Shown: positions 1-6,641 of the stretch, one piece after another
Layout of the letters: every line of letters begins with the position of its first letter
Position numbering within the stretch: position 1 is the first letter of the stretch
Assembly (NCBI GenBank): GCA_965150505.1
Contig: CBCTVZ010000062.1
Span: 1-13,590, forward strand
Source of the DNA: JAGZHZ01 sp965150505
GTDB taxonomy: Bacteria > Bacillota > Clostridia > Lachnospirales > Lachnospiraceae
DNA length: 13,590 nt
Reading direction: 5' to 3'
Position numbers and translations under genes: made by a program
The notes under the pieces: model-generated
Database searches by the model: none
Seen by the model: only the letters and a program-made list of their open reading frames with translations
Told to the model about the DNA's origin: nothing

Positions 1-938
1 CGCGTGATATTATGACAAAAGAAGCCATCTTAAATGCGCTTACTGTCGATATGGCGCTTGGATGTTCCACAAACAGTATGCTTCATCTGCCGGCGATTGC
101 CCATGAAATCGGAATGGATTTCGATATTACATTTGCAAATGAAATCAGTGAAAAAACACCAAATCTTTGCCACTTAGCACCGGCAGGTCCGACTTATATT
201 GAAGAATTGAACGAAGCAGGCGGTGTCTATGCTGTGATGAATGAGCTGAATAAAAAAGGATTGCTGCATACGGAATGTATGACAGTGACAGGAAAGACCG
301 TTGGAGAAAATATTGAAGGATGTTTCAACAAAGATCCAGAAGTCATTCGTCCGATTGAAAATCCATACAGTGAGACAGGCGGTCTTGCAGTGTTGACGGG
401 AAATTTAGCGCCAGATGGCGGTGTTGTAAAGCGTTCTGCTGTTGTGCCTGAAATGATGGTTCATGAAGGACCAGCGCGAGTATTTGATTGCGAGGAAGAT
501 GCAATCGCAGCGATCAAAGGCGGAAAAATTGTAGCGGGAGATGTTGTTGTCATTCGATATGAAGGACCAAAAGGCGGACCTGGAATGAGAGAGATGTTAA
601 ATCCTACATCTGCGATTGCCGGAATGGGACTTGGATCTAGTGTTGCTCTGATCACAGATGGACGTTTCAGCGGCGCGTCAAGAGGAGCATCTATCGGACA
701 CGTTTCACCAGAAGCGGCAGTGGGAGGACCGATTGCTCTTGTGGAAGAAGGAGACATGATTCGCATTAATATTCCAGAGACAAAGTTAGAACTTCTTGTG
801 TCTGAGGAAGAATTATTGGAGAGAAAAGCAAAATGGCAGCCAAGAGAACCAAAGGTGACAACAGGATATCTTGCAAGATATGCTTCCATGGTAACATCTG
901 GAAACAGGGGAGCAATTTTGGAGATCCCGAAAAAATAG
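1..938 (+). CDS. ilvD: Dihydroxy-acid dehydratase, 3' part (5' end outside window)
   Basis: Dehydrates 2,3-dihydroxy-3-methylbutanoate and its isoleucine-pathway homologue to the 2-oxo acids, a late step of valine, leucine and isoleucine synthesis in the cytoplasm. About 312 residues of a family usually near 550-570 are present; the reading frame is open to the left edge (codons for R-D-I precede the first in-window ATG at 12), so that ATG is internal and not the start. The family motifs visible are the STNS/LHL segment near the left end, GGPGMREML followed by PTSAI, and the C-terminal ALITDGRFSGASRG signature. The iron-sulfur cysteines expected in the N-terminal half lie outside the window. 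ilvB follows after 16 bases with an AGGAGG in the gap, so the two are almost certainly co-transcribed. EDD (6-phosphogluconate dehydratase) is the related alternative, but the ilvB neighbour argues for IlvD. Confidence 0.95.
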   Translation, partial: RDIMTKEAILNALTVDMALGCSTNSMLHLPAIAHEIGMDFDITFANEISEKTPNLCHLAPAGPTYIEELNEAGGVYAVMNELNKKGLLHTECMTVTGKTVGENIEGCFNKDPEVIRPIENPYSETGGLAVLTGNLAPDGGVVKRSAVVPEMMVHEGPARVFDCEEDAIAAIKGGKIVAGDVVVIRYEGPKGGPGMREMLNPTSAIAGMGLGSSVALITDGRFSGASRGASIGHVSPEAAVGGPIALVEEGDMIRINIPETKLELLVSEEELLERKAKWQPREPKVTTGYLARYASMVTSGNRGAILEIPKK

Positions 939-954
939 CAGGAGGAAAAGTCTC

Positions 955-2625
955 ATGAGATTGAATGGAGCAGAAATTGTAATAGAATGTTTAAAAGAAC
1001 AAGGAGTAGATGTCGTATTTGGATATCCAGGGGGAACGATCTTAAATGTTTATGATGCGCTTTATAAGCACAGTGATGATATTTTTCATATTTTGACTTC
1101 ACATGAGCAAGGAGCTGCCCATGCGGCAGATGGATATGCGCGTGCTACAGGAAAAGTAGGCGTATGTATGGCAACATCAGGACCTGGAGCGACCAATTTA
1201 GTGACAGGAATTGCAACTGCATATATGGACTCCGTACCAATGGTAGCAATCACAGCAAACGTGGCAGTTCCTTTGCTTGGAAAAGACAGTTTTCAGGAGA
1301 TTGACATTACAGGTGTGACGATGCCAATTACGAAGCACAATTACATCGTAAAAGATGTGACAAAATTGGCTGAAACGATCCGCAGCGCTTTTAGAATTGC
1401 AAAAGAAGGAAGACCAGGGCCTGTTTTAGTTGATATCGCAAAAGATGTAACAGCGACAGAGACAGAATTTGAAAAAATAGTTCCAGAGAAAATTGAGCGG
1501 AGTATAGAAAATATTAAGGCTGAGGATATGGAAGAAGTGATCGGCCTGATCAATGAGGCACAAAAACCGTTTATCTTTGTTGGAGGAGGAGCTGTCATTT
1601 CAGATGCTCAGGAAGAGCTGGAAGAATTTGTAAATAAAGTACATGCTCCGGTTGCAGATTCCTTGATGGGAAAAGGAGCTTACAATGGCGAAAACGAATT
1701 ATACTGTGGTATGCTTGGAATGCACGGAACAAAAGCATCAAATTTTGGCGTGACGCAGTGCGACTTGTTGATCACAATAGGTTCTAGATTTAGTGATCGT
1801 GTCATTGGAAACGCAAAACGATTTGCAAAAAATGCGAAGATTGTGCAGATTGATGTTGACCCAGTTGAAATTAATAAAAATATTCGGGTCAATGCCAGTA
1901 TCATTGGCGATGTGAAAGAAGTATTAAAACGGCTCAACAAAAAACTGGAGCAACATGAACATGACGAATGGGTTCAGTCTATCATGAAACTTAAGGATCA
2001 CTATCCTTTAAAATACAATAAAGAAGTGCTGACCGGCCCTGGCGTTGTAGAAGAAATCTATAAAGTGACAGGCGGAGATGCAATTATCACAACAGAAGTA
2101 GGTCAGAACCAGATGTGGGCGGCACAGTTCTATAAATATAAAAAGCCGCATACCTTTATTACCTCAGGAGGTCTTGGAACAATGGGGTATGGACTGGGCG
2201 CATGTATCGGAGCAAAAGTGGGAAAACCAGATAAGGTAGTAATCAATATTGCAGGAGATGGATGTTTCCGCATGAATATGAATGAGATTGCAACGGCAGC
2301 ACGATACAATATTCCGATTATTCAGGTTGTAGTGAACAATCATGTACTTGGAATGGTACGTCAGTGGCAGACTTTGTTCTACGATAAAAGATATTCAAAT
2401 ACCATATTAGACGATGCAGTAGATTTTGTAAAACTTGCTGAAGCAATGGGAGCTGTTGGAATGCGCGTTACAAAGAGAGAAGAAGTAGGACCGGCTATTC
2501 AAAAAGCAATTTCATTCAAACAGCCAGTTGTGATTGATTGTCAGATTGACTGTGATGACAAAGTCTTTCCAATGGTTTCACCAGGAGCTACGCTTGAGGA
2601 GACATTCGATCAGGACGATTTATAA
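955..2625 (+). CDS. ilvB: Acetolactate synthase, catalytic (large) subunit
   Basis: Thiamine-diphosphate enzyme that condenses two pyruvates to 2-acetolactate, or pyruvate with 2-oxobutanoate, at the head of branched-chain amino acid synthesis. The 556-residue length is normal for the family. The N-terminal half has GYPGG (23-27) and the catalytic glutamate E51 in S-H-E-Q-G, then the SGPGATN motif. The C-terminal half has the ThDP/Mg motif starting at GDG (434-436) and ending in NN (461-462), followed by the VLGMVRQWQ segment typical of AHAS large chains. The start at 955 is set by AGGAGG at 940-945. No ilvN (regulatory small subunit) follows; the next gene is serC behind its own promoter, so the small subunit must be upstream, elsewhere, or absent. 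A catabolic acetolactate synthase (AlsS) is less likely given ilvD directly upstream and the anabolic-type motifs. Confidence 0.95.
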   Translation: MRLNGAEIVIECLKEQGVDVVFGYPGGTILNVYDALYKHSDDIFHILTSHEQGAAHAADGYARATGKVGVCMATSGPGATNLVTGIATAYMDSVPMVAITANVAVPLLGKDSFQEIDITGVTMPITKHNYIVKDVTKLAETIRSAFRIAKEGRPGPVLVDIAKDVTATETEFEKIVPEKIERSIENIKAEDMEEVIGLINEAQKPFIFVGGGAVISDAQEELEEFVNKVHAPVADSLMGKGAYNGENELYCGMLGMHGTKASNFGVTQCDLLITIGSRFSDRVIGNAKRFAKNAKIVQIDVDPVEINKNIRVNASIIGDVKEVLKRLNKKLEQHEHDEWVQSIMKLKDHYPLKYNKEVLTGPGVVEEIYKVTGGDAIITTEVGQNQMWAAQFYKYKKPHTFITSGGLGTMGYGLGACIGAKVGKPDKVVINIAGDGCFRMNMNEIATAARYNIPIIQVVVNNHVLGMVRQWQTLFYDKRYSNTILDDAVDFVKLAEAMGAVGMRVTKREEVGPAIQKAISFKQPVVIDCQIDCDDKVFPMVSPGATLEETFDQDDL

Positions 2626-2633
2626 AAAAGCTA

Positions 2634-2662
2634 TTGACGGATTTTTAACAAAGGCGTAGAAT
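2634..2662 (+). promoter_or_regulatory. Vegetative promoter for serC-serA
   Basis: TTGACG at 2634-2639 and TAGAAT at 2657-2662 are separated by 17 bases, close to the sigma-A consensus. It begins 9 bases after the ilvB stop and would start transcription near 2669, giving a leader of roughly 95 bases before serC. There is no terminator between ilvB and this promoter, so readthrough from ilvB can add to serC expression. Confidence 0.75.
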
Positions 2663-2694
2663 AGAAACAACATGATTTAATAAATTAGTAAGGT

Positions 2695-2732
2695 AAAGCG
2701 AGGAAGAAGAAAAGTTTCTTCTTTCAAGCTTT
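2695..2732 (+). promoter_or_regulatory. Leader hairpin upstream of serC
   Basis: AAAGC (2695-2699) can pair with GCTTT (2728-2732), and inside it a GAAGAAGA-type arm pairs with TCTTCTTT across a short A-rich loop. The stem is weak in G/C and is not followed by a T-run, so it is not an intrinsic terminator. It ends 16 bases before the serC ribosome binding site. It may affect mRNA stability or translation; no known riboswitch or T-box motif is recognised in it. Confidence 0.4.
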
Positions 2733-2762
2733 ATGAAAACTAAAGTTTGGGAGGAAAAGAAG

Positions 2763-3845
2763 ATGAGTAGAGTGTACAATTTTTCAGCAGGACCTGCCAT
2801 ATTGCCAGAAGCGGTTCTGAAAGAAGCAGCAGAAGAGATGTTAAATTATAAAGGGTCTGGTATGTCCGTTATGGAAATGAGTCACCGCTCAAAGGTTTTT
2901 GATGACATCATAAAAGAAGCAGAAGCGGATTTGAGAGATTTGATGAATATTCCAGACAACTATAAAGTATTATTTTTACAGGGCGGTGCTTCTCAGCAAT
3001 TTGCAATGATCCCGATGAACCTGATGAAAAATAAAGTTGCAGATTACATCGTTACGGGTCAATGGGCAAAAAAAGCATATCAGGAAGCACAGAAATATGG
3101 AAAAGCAAATAAAATTGCAACTTCAGAGGATGAAACGTTTTCTTATATTCCGGATTGCTCCGATCTTCCGATCAGCGAGGATGCAGATTACGTTTACATT
3201 TGCGAAAATAATACAATTTATGGAACAAAATTCAAAACACTTCCGAATACAAAAGGAAAAACATTGGTTGCAGATGTTTCCTCTTGCTTTTTGTCAGAGC
3301 CTGTAGATGTCACAAAATATGGACTGATTTACGGTGGAGTTCAGAAAAATATCGGACCTGCAGGTATGGTAATCGTGATTATTCGTGAAGATCTGATCAC
3401 AGAAGATGTCCTTCCAGGAACGCCTACAATGCTGACTTATAAAACTCATGCGGATGCGGATTCTCTTTATAACACACCTAACTGCTACTGCATCTATATG
3501 TGCGGTAAAGTCTTTAAATGGCTGAAAAAGATGGGCGGATTGGAAGCAATGAAAGCATTGAATGAAAAAAAGGCAGCCATCTTATATGATTTTCTGGATC
3601 AAAGCAAAATGTTTAAAGGTACAGTCAGAAAAGAAGATCGCTCTTTGATGAACGTACCATTTGTGACAGGAGATAAAGAGCTGGATGCAAAATTTGTAAA
3701 AGCAGCAGAAGCAGCAGGATTTGTGAATTTGAAAGGACACCGCAGCGTTGGCGGAATGAGAGCAAGCATCTATAATGCAATGCCAATGGAAGGTGTAGAA
3801 AAATTAGTAGAATTTATGAAGAAATTTGAAGAGGAGAATCAGTGA
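2763..3845 (+). CDS. serC: Phosphoserine aminotransferase
   Basis: PLP enzyme that transfers the amino group of glutamate to 3-phosphohydroxypyruvate, giving O-phospho-L-serine, the second step of serine synthesis. The 360 residues match the usual length (about 360). The N-terminus MSRVYNFSAGPA is the classic SerC opening, LFLQGGASQQFAMIP is the phosphate/PLP region, and K195 in GGVQKNIGPAG is the expected Schiff-base lysine; the C-terminus has GHRSVGGMRASIYNAMP, also typical. An in-frame ATG at 2733 would add 10 residues, but GGGAGG at 2749-2754 lies 8 bases before the ATG at 2763 and homologues begin at this point, so 2763 is chosen. serA starts one base after the stop, so the two are one operon driven by the promoter at 2634-2662. 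Confidence 0.96.
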   Translation: MSRVYNFSAGPAILPEAVLKEAAEEMLNYKGSGMSVMEMSHRSKVFDDIIKEAEADLRDLMNIPDNYKVLFLQGGASQQFAMIPMNLMKNKVADYIVTGQWAKKAYQEAQKYGKANKIATSEDETFSYIPDCSDLPISEDADYVYICENNTIYGTKFKTLPNTKGKTLVADVSSCFLSEPVDVTKYGLIYGGVQKNIGPAGMVIVIIREDLITEDVLPGTPTMLTYKTHADADSLYNTPNCYCIYMCGKVFKWLKKMGGLEAMKALNEKKAAILYDFLDQSKMFKGTVRKEDRSLMNVPFVTGDKELDAKFVKAAEAAGFVNLKGHRSVGGMRASIYNAMPMEGVEKLVEFMKKFEEENQ

Positions 3846-3846
3846 G

Positions 3847-5010
3847 ATGTTAAAATATAGTTGCCTAAACCCGATTTCTGAAAAAGGAATTGAGTTATTT
3901 TCAGAAGAATATGAACAAGTTGAACGATATCAAGATGCGGATGCCATTTTAGTTCGCAGTGCATCCATGCACGATCTGGAATTGTCCGATAAACTGGAGG
4001 CAGTCGCAAGAGCCGGGGCTGGCGTAAACAATATTCCGCTTGATAAATGTGCAGAAAAAGGTATTGTTGTTTTCAATACTCCAGGAGCAAATGCAAATGG
4101 CGTAAAAGAGTTAGTAATCTGTGGTATGCTTCTTGCATCGAGAGATATCGTTGCAGGAATAAATTGGGTGCAGTATGATAAAGAAGATGAAAATATTGCA
4201 AAGACAGCAGAAAAGCAGAAAAAACAGTATGCAGGATGCGAAATTCAAGGAAAAAAACTGGGTGTAATCGGATTAGGAGCAATCGGTGTGCAGGTGGCAA
4301 ATACAGCCGTTCATCTTGGAATGAAAGTATATGGATATGATCCATTTATCTCTGTAGAAGCAGCATGGAAACTTTCAGGAAATATTCGTCATATTCAGGA
4401 TATCAATGAAATTTATAAAGAATGCGATTATATTACAATCCATGTGCCGTTGATGGACAGCACAAAACATATGATTAATGCAGAAGCAATTAATATGATG
4501 AAACAAAATGTAGTTGTGCTGAACTTTGCAAGAGATCTTCTTGTAGACGAAGAGGCAATGATTAAGGCGCTGGAAGAAGGAAAAGTCAGAAGATACGTTA
4601 CGGATTTCCCAAATCATACAACTGCGGCGGCAAAGGGTACAATCGTAATCCCTCATCTGGGAGCATCCACAGAAGAGTCGGAAGATAACTGTGCAATGAT
4701 GGCAGTGCAGGAATTAAGAGATTATATGGAAAATGGAAATATCCATCATTCTGTAAATTATCCGACATGTGATATGGGAGAGTGCAGTCATACATGCAGA
4801 ATTGCAATCAATCACAGAAATATTAAAAATATGATCAGTCAGTTTACAACGGTTTTGGGCGAAGCAGATCTTAATATTGCAAATTTAGTAAACGGAAGTA
4901 AAGGGGAATACGCATATTCCTTAATTGATTTAGATCAGCAGATTTCAGATGAAATTACAGAAAAATTACGTAAGCTGGACGGCGTATTAAAAGTTCGCGT
5001 GATCAAATAA
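3847..5010 (+). CDS. serA: D-3-phosphoglycerate dehydrogenase with C-terminal ACT domain
   Basis: NAD-dependent oxidation of 3-phosphoglycerate to 3-phosphohydroxypyruvate, the first step of serine synthesis. The protein has 387 residues: a substrate-binding domain split around a Rossmann fold with GLGAIG (within KLGVIGLGAIG), and a C-terminal ACT domain from about residue 318 that in this family often binds serine as feedback inhibitor. R229 (in NFARDLL) and H270 (in IPHLGAST) sit where the catalytic Arg and His are expected. The canonical catalytic Glu of the D-x-x-x-x-E-P type segment is not seen; the sequence there is DFPNHTTAAAKG (from 253) and the stretch to the His is short. Just before the ACT domain are C308, C313, H315 and C317. 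Start at 3847 follows GAGGAG at 3831-3836, 10 bases upstream; a longer in-frame start at 3826 has no such site. Confidence 0.93.
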   Translation: MLKYSCLNPISEKGIELFSEEYEQVERYQDADAILVRSASMHDLELSDKLEAVARAGAGVNNIPLDKCAEKGIVVFNTPGANANGVKELVICGMLLASRDIVAGINWVQYDKEDENIAKTAEKQKKQYAGCEIQGKKLGVIGLGAIGVQVANTAVHLGMKVYGYDPFISVEAAWKLSGNIRHIQDINEIYKECDYITIHVPLMDSTKHMINAEAINMMKQNVVVLNFARDLLVDEEAMIKALEEGKVRRYVTDFPNHTTAAAKGTIVIPHLGASTEESEDNCAMMAVQELRDYMENGNIHHSVNYPTCDMGECSHTCRIAINHRNIKNMISQFTTVLGEADLNIANLVNGSKGEYAYSLIDLDQQISDEITEKLRKLDGVLKVRVIK

Positions 5011-5021
5011 GAATAAAAGTC

Positions 5022-5066
5022 AAAGAGCTGTCGCAAATTAAAAATGAGTTGCGATGGCTCTTTTTT
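5022..5066 (+). terminator. Intrinsic terminator after serA
   Basis: AAAGAGC-TG-TCGCAA (5022-5036) pairs with TTGCGA-TG-GCTCTTT (from 5049), a 15-pair stem with two adjacent G-T wobbles, around a 12-base loop, ending in six T (5061-5066). It closes the serC-serA unit. The next gene starts only 39 bases later with no clear promoter of its own, so partial readthrough is plausible. Confidence 0.85.
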
Positions 5067-5104
5067 CATTAAATAGCAGGGAAAAAGAGAAAAAGGAGAG
5101 GGAG

Positions 5105-5263
5105 ATGAGTAAAGAAATAATCATACAAATGAAACAGGCTGTTCAGACAATCATGCAGATGAAAAAATGGAGCGATTGTCTAAATGAGGTAAGATGGTCT
5201 GTAAAAAGAAATAAAAAACAGTATAAGTTATTGATAGACACTTTAAAAGCAAAGATAAGGTAA
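5105..5263 (+). CDS. Small basic hypothetical protein (52 aa)
   Basis: I do not recognise this protein. It begins MSKEIIIQMKQ, is rich in Lys/Arg, Gln and Met, has two tryptophans and a single cysteine (C25), and shows no signal peptide or membrane segment; the composition suggests a short basic, largely helical protein. Support for it being real comes from AGGAG at 5094-5098, 6 bases before the ATG, and from its fit between the serA terminator and the DUF1015 gene, whose start lies 17 bases after its stop. The reading frame is open further upstream into the terminator hairpin, but that part would be an artefact. It may be co-translated with the DUF1015 gene. Its role is unknown, and a non-coding leader is the alternative. 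Confidence 0.55.
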   Translation: MSKEIIIQMKQAVQTIMQMKKWSDCLNEVRWSVKRNKKQYKLLIDTLKAKIR

Positions 5264-5280
5264 GAGAAGGAGAAAAAGTC

Positions 5281-6525
5281 ATGGCGGTGATAAAACCATT
5301 TCGTGCGGTACGTCCAAGAGCAGATCTTGCGTCTAGAATTGCTGCACTTCCATATGATGTTTATAACAGAGAAGAGGCAAAAAAAGAAGTTCAAAGAGAA
5401 CCGGAATCTTTTTTGCAGATTGATCGGGCAGAGACCAGATGTGAGGAAGGAATCGATCTTTATTCAGAAGAAGTATATCAAAAAGCCCATGATCTTTTGT
5501 GGGAAAAGATACAGAATGGAATTTTTATACAAGATGAAAAACCTTGTTATTATCTGTATGAATTGATTATGGGAAACAGATCACAGACAGGAATTGTAGC
5601 ATGTGCTTCCATTGATGATTATGAAAATGGAATTATAAAAAAACATGAGTGTACAAGAGCAGAGAAAGAGCAAGACCGCATCTGCCATGTCGATGCCTGC
5701 GATGCACAGACCGGTCCGATTTTTCTTGCATATCGAAAAAATGAAGAATTGAAACAAATTATCAAAGAGGTAAAAGAAGAAAGACCGCTCTTTGATTTTC
5801 AGACGAGAGATGGAATCATACACAGAGGATGGAAAATAGCAGAAAAAGATAGAATAGACAAAATAGAAAAGCTGTTTGAAAAGACAAAACAAATTTATAT
5901 CGCAGATGGTCACCACAGAGCGGCTTCCGCAGTCAAAGTAGGATTAAAAAGAAGAAAAGAACATCCTGACTATACAGGAAAAGAAGAATTTAATTTCTTT
6001 TTATCTGTATTATTTTCAGAAGAAGAACTTTTTATTATGGATTATAACCGAGTGGTGAAGGAATTAAATGGATATACAAAAGAAACGTTTTTAAAAAAAG
6101 TAGAAGAAAGATTTACAGTAATGTCCTCTGAAAATATGGTAAAACCAAAACATAAGGGAGAAATTGGAATGGATTTGGAGGGAGAATGGTATCTTTTAAA
6201 AACGAAAGAGGAATATGAAAGCACAGATCCAGTAGAAGGCTTAGATGTCTCTTATCTGCAAAGAGAATTGCTTTCTCCAGTATTGGATATTAAAGATCCT
6301 AAAACAGATAAAAGGATTAGTTTTGTCGGAGGAATCAGAGGCCTTGAAGAATTAGAAAAACGCGTGAACACAGATTGTAAAGTTGCTTTTTCGATGTATC
6401 CTACTACCATACAAGAACTTTTTCAGGTTGCTGATGCGGGAAGATTGATGCCTCCAAAATCAACGTGGTTTGAACCTAAATTACGCAGCGGATTGTTTTT
6501 GCATCTGATAGGGGAAGAAAAGTAA
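5281..6525 (+). CDS. DUF1015 family protein (COG4198-type)
   Basis: This is recognised as a DUF1015 protein by its opening (IKPFRAVRP, then ALPYDV), the KKHECT segment (120-125), D-G-H-H-R at 209-213 followed by AAS, and the conserved C-terminal MPPKSTWFEPKLRSG (from 390). The 414 residues are the usual length; there is no signal peptide or membrane helix, so it should be cytoplasmic. The biochemical function is not established to my knowledge. The DGHHR motif resembles the nucleotide-binding motif of ParB/sulfiredoxin-fold proteins, a fold that includes free-serine kinases of the SerK/SbnI type; combined with its place directly after serC-serA, a role in serine or phosphoserine metabolism is a reasonable inference but unproven. 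The start has AAGGAG at 5267-5272, 8 bases upstream. It probably shares a transcript with the small gene before it. Confidence 0.88.
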   Translation: MAVIKPFRAVRPRADLASRIAALPYDVYNREEAKKEVQREPESFLQIDRAETRCEEGIDLYSEEVYQKAHDLLWEKIQNGIFIQDEKPCYYLYELIMGNRSQTGIVACASIDDYENGIIKKHECTRAEKEQDRICHVDACDAQTGPIFLAYRKNEELKQIIKEVKEERPLFDFQTRDGIIHRGWKIAEKDRIDKIEKLFEKTKQIYIADGHHRAASAVKVGLKRRKEHPDYTGKEEFNFFLSVLFSEEELFIMDYNRVVKELNGYTKETFLKKVEERFTVMSSENMVKPKHKGEIGMDLEGEWYLLKTKEEYESTDPVEGLDVSYLQRELLSPVLDIKDPKTDKRISFVGGIRGLEELEKRVNTDCKVAFSMYPTTIQELFQVADAGRLMPPKSTWFEPKLRSGLFLHLIGEEK

Positions 6526-6575
6526 GTAAAAACAGAAGAAAAAGGCGGATTCTTTGATAACCAAATCAAGATAAC

Positions 6576-6604
6576 TTGTTTTTCCATGCAAACAATGGTA
6601 AAAT
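6576..6604 (+). promoter_or_regulatory. Probable promoter for glgB
   Basis: TTGTTT (6576-6581) and TAAAAT (6599-6604) are spaced by 17 bases in the 116-base gap between the DUF1015 gene and glgB. Transcription would begin near 6611, about 30 bases before the glgB start. The -35 is only partly consensus. No terminator is seen between the DUF1015 gene and this site. Confidence 0.5.
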
Positions 6605-6641
6605 ATTTTTTATAAAATTTACGATTTATGGGAGGATATTT

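Noticed and set aside
12..938. ATG at 12 as the start of a complete 308-residue gene
   Set aside because: The frame is open to the left edge and the preceding codons continue the dihydroxy-acid dehydratase sequence; this is an internal Met of a gene cut by the window.
2733..2762. N-terminal extension of SerC from an upstream in-frame ATG
   Set aside because: It overlaps the ribosome binding site of the ATG at 2763, and SerC proteins start at the MSRVYNFSAGP position.
6576..6641. 22-residue N-terminal extension of GlgB from a TTG codon
   Set aside because: The strong GGGAGG at 6630-6635 serves the ATG at 6642, and the extension reads through what looks like the promoter.
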